NCBI GenBank assembly: GCA_905236275.1
Contig: CAJOPI010000014.1
Location: 1-7,117 of the forward strand
Reading direction: 5' to 3'
Length of the DNA stretch: 7,117 nt
DNA from: an uncultured Lachnospiraceae bacterium
GTDB taxonomy: Bacteria; Bacillota; Clostridia; Lachnospirales; Lachnospiraceae
Part shown: in pieces, positions 1 to 4,128 of the stretch
Layout of the letters: every line of letters starts with the position of its first letter
Position numbering within the stretch: position 1 is the first letter of the stretch
Notes under the pieces: model-generated
Told to the model about the DNA's origin: nothing
What the model saw: the letters and a program-made list of their open reading frames with translations, nothing else
Database searches by the model: none
Translations under genes and position numbers: made by a program

Positions 1-68
1 CCGATATTTACCCTCGCTTCATGCTCAATGTTCTTAAGGATTGTCATCCTAAGCTCTTTTTTATCCAT
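1..68 (-). CDS. Probable Lrp/AsnC-family transcriptional regulator, N-terminal fragment (partial)
   Basis: Only the first 22 codons are present; the gene continues past the left edge. The protein begins MDKKELRMTILKNIEHEA and continues RVNI. The pattern of a short charged start, a helix of the form 'iLkxIExxaR' and then 'VNI' resembles the first helix of the Lrp/AsnC winged helix-turn-helix ('xLLxxLqxnaRisxxdLA'), but too little is visible to be certain. Proteins of this family bind DNA as oligomers and usually sense amino acids through a C-terminal RAM domain, which is not visible here. The ATG at 68 is preceded by AGGAGG at 82-87, about 13 bases upstream, with a second purine run (GGAAGG) closer in. 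That AGGAGG overlaps the TAG stop of the PurM-like gene, so the two are probably translationally coupled and co-transcribed. An unrelated short helical protein cannot be excluded. Confidence 0.5.
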   Translation of the reverse strand, partial: MDKKELRMTILKNIEHEARVNI

Positions 69-85
69 AATCTTTTTCCTTCCTC

Positions 86-1072
86 CTAACCTACAACCTT
101 GTATAGTTCGTCCGACTCAGGCGGTGTAAGGAAACGTCTTTCTCCCTTATTCAGAAGAACCCTGTCATTTCCCTCTGTTGCCCTGCCGACCACCACTGCA
201 TTTATTCCTTTTTCCTTCAGTTTTCTTACAAGTCCGGCACCGTCCTCTGCCGCTATGAGCATCGAACCGCTCGAAATCAGCCCGTAGGGATTGATGTCAA
301 AATAGTTGCAGATTTCGACCGTTTCCTGCCTAACAGGTATCGCCCTCAGGTCAATTTCAAGTCCGACCTTTGAAGACTCTCCCATCTCCCAGAGCGAACC
401 GAAGATTCCGCCTTCGGTCACATCATGCATGGCATGAACTCCATGCTCCACCGCGACCATGGCATCTTCAACGACGGAAAGCATTCCGTCAAAAGCTTTT
501 GCCCTTTCTATGAAATCCGCCGAGAAATGTTTGATCAGTTCCTCTTCCTTTTCCTTTGCGATAATGCTTGTTCCCTCAAGGCCTATCCACTTGCTTATGA
601 CGATATCATCCCCCGCCTTTGCGCCGCCGGTTCTGATCTCTTTTCCCTTCTTTACCTTACCCAGGCCCGTAACGGTTATTATCGGCTGGCGTACCGCTTT
701 CGTGATCTCGGTATGTCCGCCCACAACCTGTACGTTATGCCGGGCGCATTCCCGGGAAACCTGATGCATTATCTCCTTTATGTCTTTTTCCTCTATATAT
801 TCCGGTAAAAGGCACGAAAGCAGAACCCCTACGGGTTCTGCTCCTGCTGATGCAAGATCGTTTAATGTAACATTTATCGAAAGTGCACCTATGTCTTTAG
901 TTGTACCGGTAATAGGGTCAGTTGACATAACAAAAATTTCATCTTCCTTAAGCTCCATCATGGCACAGTCTTCACCGACTGCTGCCCCTACGATAACCTC
1001 CGGACGAAGGGTTTTAACCTCTTTTAATATTGAGCGTTTAAGTATGCTCTCGCTAACCTTACCAGTTTTCAT
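86..1072 (-). CDS. PurM/HypE-like AIR synthase-related ATP-binding protein
   Basis: A 328-residue protein of the AIR-synthase fold superfamily (PurM, ThiL, SelD, HypE), whose members use ATP to activate an oxygen or carboxamide group. Recognisable blocks, numbered from the chosen start, are AVGEDCA (31-37), STDPITGTTKDIG (50-62), NDLASAGAEPVGV (71-83), VVGGHTEIT (116-124) and HDVTEGGIFGSL (216-227). The first four lie in the N-terminal ATP-binding half; the last opens the C-terminal half. Overall it looks most like HypE, the hydrogenase maturation factor, but it ends in KVVG and lacks the PRxC-type C-terminal cysteine on which HypE builds its thiocyanate. It also has no SelD-type Cys/Sec loop. 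The substrate is therefore unknown. The ATG at 1072 is preferred over the in-frame TTG (1087) and ATG (1084) because GGAG at 1079-1082 sits 6 bases before it. It follows the VanW gene by 17 bases and precedes a probable regulator by 17 bases. Confidence 0.9.
   Translation of the reverse strand: MKTGKVSESILKRSILKEVKTLRPEVIVGAAVGEDCAMMELKEDEIFVMSTDPITGTTKDIGALSINVTLNDLASAGAEPVGVLLSCLLPEYIEEKDIKEIMHQVSRECARHNVQVVGGHTEITKAVRQPIITVTGLGKVKKGKEIRTGGAKAGDDIVISKWIGLEGTSIIAKEKEEELIKHFSADFIERAKAFDGMLSVVEDAMVAVEHGVHAMHDVTEGGIFGSLWEMGESSKVGLEIDLRAIPVRQETVEICNYFDINPYGLISSGSMLIAAEDGAGLVRKLKEKGINAVVVGRATEGNDRVLLNKGERRFLTPPESDELYKVVG
819..842 (-). repeat. Perfect 10-bp inverted repeat (hairpin) inside the PurM-like gene
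   Basis: The arms AGCAGAACCC (819-828) and GGGTTCTGCT (833-842) are exact reverse complements separated by a 4-base loop, CTAC on the plus strand and GTAG in the mRNA. In the coding strand the hairpin spans the codons for GAEPVGVLL in the conserved NDLASAGAEP block. It is followed by TTCGTGCC and not by a U-run, so it is not a classical intrinsic terminator. It could act as an internal mRNA structure, pausing translation or protecting an RNA end, or it may simply be a by-product of the codons. Confidence 0.75.
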
Positions 1073-1089
1073 ATAAATCTCCATCAACC

Positions 1090-2661
1090 TTACTGCTGGG
1101 ACTCTTCTGCCGACTGCTGGCTCTCTGCCTGCACGTCTCCCTGAACCACTGCTGCGGCTGCTGCCGCTGCCGCAAGAGCCTGTTGCTGCTGCTCTGCCTG
1201 CTGCTGTGCAACAACTCCGGCACCTCCATCTATCGAAATGGATGCCGCAACAGCTTTTGCATAATTAGCATCTCCGCTGGCAATCGCCGTCTGGATTGCC
1301 GATGCCGTAACCGCATTGTCTGTTGCCGTTCCCAGAGTGATTATCCTCTCAACAGCCTTATAAGTACTTGAATTTACTTTAACTCTCGAAACCTCGACAC
1401 CGTCTTCCTTGACTATCTTCCAGAATTCCGAAACGTAGCCTGTGTGCGGTGACTGGGTATGAACATAGCCTGCCGCGTGGGTGGAATCACCTATGATCTT
1501 GTCACCGACAGGTTCGGTCGTGGACAGGTCAACGCTTTCAAACTCAAGAGTTCTGTTCGAAGGTCTTGTCTCCACGCCGTAGATAGTGAAGGTAATGGTT
1601 CTGTCCGCAGTCCTTCCCGCAATGTAAATAGGGTTATCCGTATTGTTCGTGAACTTGAAATCCTTAGCTGTTCCCGCAATCGCAGCATCACCCGAATGAG
1701 GCACATAATCAACGACCATGGAATGGTTTGACCTCTGGTCTACCTGAAGCTCTGCCCTGAGCACAGCCTGGTAAAGCGTTGTCGAAACCTGACAGATACC
1801 ACCTCCAAGCGACTCGACTACTATTCCGTTAAGGTAGGAACCTGCAAGGGCATAGCCGTTTTCCTCAGAAAAAGGGCTTACCGTATCATAAACCGAGAAC
1901 TGCTCTCCGGGATAAAGGAGCGTTCCGTTGATATGCGAACAGCCTGTTGAAACGTTCTTCGCACGATCCGAAGAGGATGACTTATAGGTAGTTGAGAAAG
2001 TTCCAAGTACATCCGTAATTTTCGAAAGAGATTCCGAATCACCCTTCGGCTTTACCGTATCCACCACAAGTGCAAGACTTGTATCCTTTCCGTCAAAGTC
2101 ATTTTTTAAGAAATCGATAAGTTCCTTCTCGGACTTTTCGATATTGAGCTCTTCACCGTCAGAACCGTCAATTATGTCAAAGCTTCCGGCATTGTTCGGG
2201 CTGATCGTGGCATTTACAGCCTTCTTATCATAGGCTGCACAGCTCTCGCTGAGAACACTCTCCAGTTTAAGCTCATCGGCTGCTATCTCGATATCGTATA
2301 CCTTGTTCTCGTTCTTTAAGTCTATCAGATCCTTGAAACGTCTGATAAGATTTCCGCCCTGACCTAAGTTTACGGCTTCCGAAACTATTTCGCTGTTGTT
2401 CCAGTGAATCCCGAGATCTCCGGCTGAAACCGTTACGCTGTTTCCTCCCGCACAGTTAAGTGTGATCGACGCATCCTTCATCGAATCAACATACTGCTCG
2501 ATCTTTTCATTCGCCTGACTTTCCGTAAGTCCGCCCAGATCAATGCTTTCCGCATAAACTCCATCTTTGATCGTTACTTCCTTTTCTGCTGCTCCCACAG
2601 GAAGCACAAACGCAGAAGCGACGGCCATAAATACCGCAGCCGCCAAAATTGATTTCCTCAT
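1090..2661 (-). CDS. Secreted VanW family protein with PG-binding-like and G5-like regions
   Basis: A 523-residue exported protein. Residues 1-25 form a Sec signal peptide (MRKS, then a hydrophobic stretch ending PVGAA); no later membrane segment or LPxTG motif is visible, so it is probably released or held non-covalently at the wall. Residues about 30-210 resemble the repeat region preceding VanW domains (peptidoglycan-binding PG_binding_4 type). The VanW domain covers about 220-350, with landmarks LLYPGEQFSVYDTV (248-261), GGGICQVSTTLYQA (286-299) and RSNHS (310-314). Residues about 408-447 (GYVSEFWKIVKEDGVEV to LGTA) look like a G5-type domain. The tail from about 485 is almost only Gln, Ala, Glu and Ser. 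VanW is named from a vancomycin-resistance cluster but its biochemical role is unknown; no van ligase genes occur here, so resistance should not be inferred. The start ATG has GAGGG at 2667-2671. It lies 56 bases after the membrane micropeptide gene and 17 before the PurM-like gene. Confidence 0.93.
   Translation of the reverse strand: MRKSILAAAVFMAVASAFVLPVGAAEKEVTIKDGVYAESIDLGGLTESQANEKIEQYVDSMKDASITLNCAGGNSVTVSAGDLGIHWNNSEIVSEAVNLGQGGNLIRRFKDLIDLKNENKVYDIEIAADELKLESVLSESCAAYDKKAVNATISPNNAGSFDIIDGSDGEELNIEKSEKELIDFLKNDFDGKDTSLALVVDTVKPKGDSESLSKITDVLGTFSTTYKSSSSDRAKNVSTGCSHINGTLLYPGEQFSVYDTVSPFSEENGYALAGSYLNGIVVESLGGGICQVSTTLYQAVLRAELQVDQRSNHSMVVDYVPHSGDAAIAGTAKDFKFTNNTDNPIYIAGRTADRTITFTIYGVETRPSNRTLEFESVDLSTTEPVGDKIIGDSTHAAGYVHTQSPHTGYVSEFWKIVKEDGVEVSRVKVNSSTYKAVERIITLGTATDNAVTASAIQTAIASGDANYAKAVAASISIDGGAGVVAQQQAEQQQQALAAAAAAAAVVQGDVQAESQQSAEESQQ
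1093..1209 (-). repeat. Gln/Ala-rich low-complexity tail with GCA/CAG-type triplets
   Basis: The last 39 codons of the VanW gene encode runs of glutamine (QQQ at 486-488, QQQQ at 491-494) and a run of eight alanines (497-504), ending in QSAEESQQ. In DNA this appears as irregular CTG/GCT/GCC triplets on the plus strand. Such tracts can expand or contract by slippage and probably form a flexible or helical extension outside the folded domains. Confidence 0.8.
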
Positions 2662-2675
2662 AATTTCCCTCTTTT

Positions 2676-2689
2676 ATCGTATAAACGAT
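2676..2689. repeat. Small inverted repeat upstream of the VanW gene
   Basis: The arms ATCGT (2676-2680) and ACGAT (2685-2689) are exact reverse complements around ATAA. The repeat overlaps a TATAAT-like box on the minus strand (2688-2693) and lies just upstream of the VanW ribosome binding site. It could be an operator or a weak mRNA hairpin. The TATAAT box has no convincing -35 partner, so a separate VanW promoter here is only a possibility. Confidence 0.3.
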
Positions 2690-2717
2690 TATATAATACT
2701 GCTTTTATATGTTATAA

Positions 2718-2822
2718 TTACTTACCCGGTAAAAAACAGATAACCATTGCCAGAATCACGAAAATGATTATCGCTGAGGATATGATTTTCCTGTTTTTTC
2801 CCGTAAAGAAGCGAAAGAACAT
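2718..2822 (-). CDS. Small single-pass membrane protein, 34 residues
   Basis: A short reading frame starting MFFRFFTGKNRKI, followed by a hydrophobic helix at about residues 13-31 (IISSAIIIFVILAMVICFL) and ending PGK. The positively charged N-terminal part (R4, K9, R11, K12) before the helix predicts an N-in, single-pass membrane topology. Translation is well supported: GGAGGT at 2828-2833 lies 5 bases before the ATG, and a near-consensus promoter lies directly upstream. It is the first gene of the unit that continues into the VanW gene 56 bases later. Tiny charged-plus-helix proteins of this general type, such as Prli42-like peptides, are known in Firmicutes, but I do not claim that identity. 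The function is unknown. Confidence 0.72.
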   Translation of the reverse strand: MFFRFFTGKNRKIISSAIIIFVILAMVICFLPGK

Positions 2823-2863
2823 AAACTACCTCCATGATAGTGCCAATAACCAACTAAGGAATC

Positions 2864-2892
2864 ATTATAAATGAATTTTCTTCCATTGACAA
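2864..2892 (-). promoter_or_regulatory. Strong sigma-A-type promoter for the micropeptide-VanW-PurM-like operon
   Basis: On the minus strand a -35 box TTGTCA (2887-2892) is separated by exactly 17 bases from a perfect -10 box TATAAT (2864-2869). Transcription should begin near 2857, giving a leader of about 35 bases that contains the GGAGGT ribosome binding site of the 34-residue protein. The -35 box and most of the spacer lie inside the first codons of the divergent TPR-like gene, and the -10 box lies just before that gene's ATG at 2871. Confidence 0.75.
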
Positions 2893-3521
2893 GTATCCTG
2901 CTTGCGACACTTATAATCAACAATGCAATACGGCGTTCCAACCGGCGGGAGCAGGAAAAAAAGAGAATGTATTACGAACGTGAAAAAAAGGCTGCCCGCA
3001 CCCCTTCACAAAACCTCGACAAAATCCGCTGGATTTCTGTACCGTCAGGGCTGCCCTTAGACCTCCTGGCAGAAGACGGACATTGTGTGCGTATACAGCA
3101 GACCATAAAAAAACTTTCCTCTAAAAAAATCGCCAATCTGGGCGACTATACAAATACCGACCTAAAGCTTGAATACGGTGCCTCAAATATCGAGCTTCTG
3201 AGTGAGGCTGATGCAAACTGTATCGTGCTTTTGAGAAGCCTGAACGAGCTTGCGGGAATTTATGAGGAAAAGGGCTTTGAGGATGAGGCAATGGAACTCC
3301 TCAGATTTGCTGTGGATGCAGGTTCCGATGATCCATCACTTTATGATAAGCTTAGTGATCATTATATGAAAAAAGACGATTTCGCTGCCGTTCTTTCCCT
3401 GAAGGAATGTGCGGACGAGCTGGAATCAGAGCGCGGTGAGCAGATAAGTGAAAATTTAGGCAGAAGCATCGCGATAATGGAGGCTGTAAGAAATGAACAA
3501 ACGAGTGAAGGAAATCCTTGA
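2871..3521 (+). CDS. Membrane-anchored TPR-like protein of unknown function
   Basis: A 216-residue protein. Residues 4-19 (LPLTSILLATLIINNA) form an N-terminal hydrophobic helix, probably an uncleaved anchor, followed by a strongly charged segment (about 21-42, rich in Arg, Lys and Glu) that would sit in the cytoplasm. Residues about 120-187 show two TPR-like helical pairs, with the pattern LAGIYEEKGFEDEAMELL followed by YDKLSDHYMKKDDFAAVL. This suggests a protein-interaction scaffold. No catalytic motif is seen. The ATG at 2871 has AAGGA at 2856-2860, a rather long spacing of 10 bases. The gene overlaps the start of nth by 29 bases in another frame, so the two are coupled, but that does not establish a repair role. 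I cannot name a family beyond TPR-like. Confidence 0.85.
   Translation: MNFLPLTSILLATLIINNAIRRSNRREQEKKRMYYEREKKAARTPSQNLDKIRWISVPSGLPLDLLAEDGHCVRIQQTIKKLSSKKIANLGDYTNTDLKLEYGASNIELLSEADANCIVLLRSLNELAGIYEEKGFEDEAMELLRFAVDAGSDDPSLYDKLSDHYMKKDDFAAVLSLKECADELESERGEQISENLGRSIAIMEAVRNEQTSEGNP
3479..3483 (+). promoter_or_regulatory. Ribosome binding site of nth inside the upstream gene
   Basis: GGAGG, 9 bases before the ATG at 3493, lies within the last codons of the TPR-like gene. It supports the 3493 start and implies translational coupling across the 29-base overlap. Confidence 0.75.
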
Positions 3522-4119
3522 ACGTCTTGCCGATAAATACGGACGCAATATAGATGCCACCTTGGACTATACGAATCCCTACGAGCTTTTATTCGCAACC
3601 ATTCTTTCGGCGCAGTGCACCGACGAGCGGGTGAATCTTGTCACGAAGGAACTCTATAAAAAATACAGAAGCCTTGCCGACTTCGCTTCCGCTGACCTTG
3701 GCGAGCTCGAAGCTTCCATAAAAAGCTGCGGTTTTTTCCATACAAAAGCAGTTCATATAAAGAGCTGTGCCGATACGCTCCTTAAGGAATACGGCGGTGA
3801 AGTCCCCTCTGATATCGACTCTCTGACCTCACTTCCGGGAGTCGGCAGAAAGACCGCAAATGTCGTTCGCACCCATATCTTTCATGAGCCCTCCATCGTC
3901 GTCGACACCCATGTGAAGCGAATTTCCAACAGACTTGGTATGACAAAGGAGAGCGATCCTGTAAAGATAGAATTTGACCTTATGAAAAAAATACCCAAGA
4001 GTTACTGGTCTGATATAAACCTTCAGCTCATAACTCTTGGGAGAAATATCTGTATCTCAAGGAAACCTCGCTGCAGCGAGTGCTTCCTTTCGGATCTGTG
4101 TCCTTATTACAATTCTTAA
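3493..4119 (+). CDS. nth: Endonuclease III (DNA glycosylase / AP lyase)
   Basis: A 208-residue bifunctional DNA repair enzyme that removes oxidised pyrimidines and cleaves the abasic site by beta-elimination in base excision repair. All hallmarks are present at the same numbers as in E. coli Nth: a helix-hairpin-helix LPGVGRKTA (114-122) with the Schiff-base lysine K120, the catalytic aspartate D138 in VVDTHVKR, and the four [4Fe-4S] ligands C187, C194, C197 and C203 in the spacing C-x6-C-x2-C-x5-C. The N-terminal block FATILSAQCTDERVN (34-48) is also typical. The length is close to the family norm of about 210. The start at 3493 is set by GGAGG at 3479-3483. The gene is co-transcribed with the preceding TPR-like gene and converges on glgX, with 5 bases between the two stop codons. 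The protein looks intact. Confidence 0.98.
   Translation: MNKRVKEILERLADKYGRNIDATLDYTNPYELLFATILSAQCTDERVNLVTKELYKKYRSLADFASADLGELEASIKSCGFFHTKAVHIKSCADTLLKEYGGEVPSDIDSLTSLPGVGRKTANVVRTHIFHEPSIVVDTHVKRISNRLGMTKESDPVKIEFDLMKKIPKSYWSDINLQLITLGRNICISRKPRCSECFLSDLCPYYNS
4059..4089. repeat. Extended inverted repeat over the nth iron-sulfur codons
   Basis: A perfect 14-bp palindrome CTCGCTGCAGCGAG (4067-4080) is flanked by further complementary arms AAGGAA (4059-4064) and TTCCTT (4084-4089), with a small internal mismatch between them. It could fold in either transcript: as the 3' end of nth mRNA, or as the tail of glgX mRNA reading past its stop. Neither side has a clear U-run, so a terminator role is uncertain. 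Confidence 0.45.
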
Positions 4120-4128
4120 AATTCTTAA
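4111..4128. repeat. Tandem 9-bp direct repeat holding both convergent stop codons
   Basis: AATTCTTAA occurs twice in direct succession (4111-4119 and 4120-4128). The first copy ends with the TAA stop of nth; the second contains TTA at 4125-4127, which is the TAA stop of glgX on the other strand. This leaves no room for a terminator between the two genes. Confidence 0.85.

Noticed and set aside
398..418. 7-bp inverted repeat ACCGAAG/CTTCGGT with a 7-base loop
   Set aside because: Stems of this length are expected by chance in a 7-kb window, and it lies in conserved codons with no U-run after it.
425..808. A 127-codon plus-strand frame opposite the PurM-like gene
   Set aside because: Antisense to conserved PurM/HypE blocks; no domain or translation signal supports it.
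1072..1087. Upstream starts (TTG at 1087, ATG at 1084) for the PurM-like gene
   Set aside because: Neither has a well-spaced ribosome binding site, whereas GGAG sits 6 bases before the ATG at 1072.
1090..2661. Vancomycin resistance interpretation of the VanW gene
   Set aside because: VanW domains are widespread in Clostridia; no vanHAX-type ligase or VanRS genes are present, and VanW itself is not shown to confer resistance.
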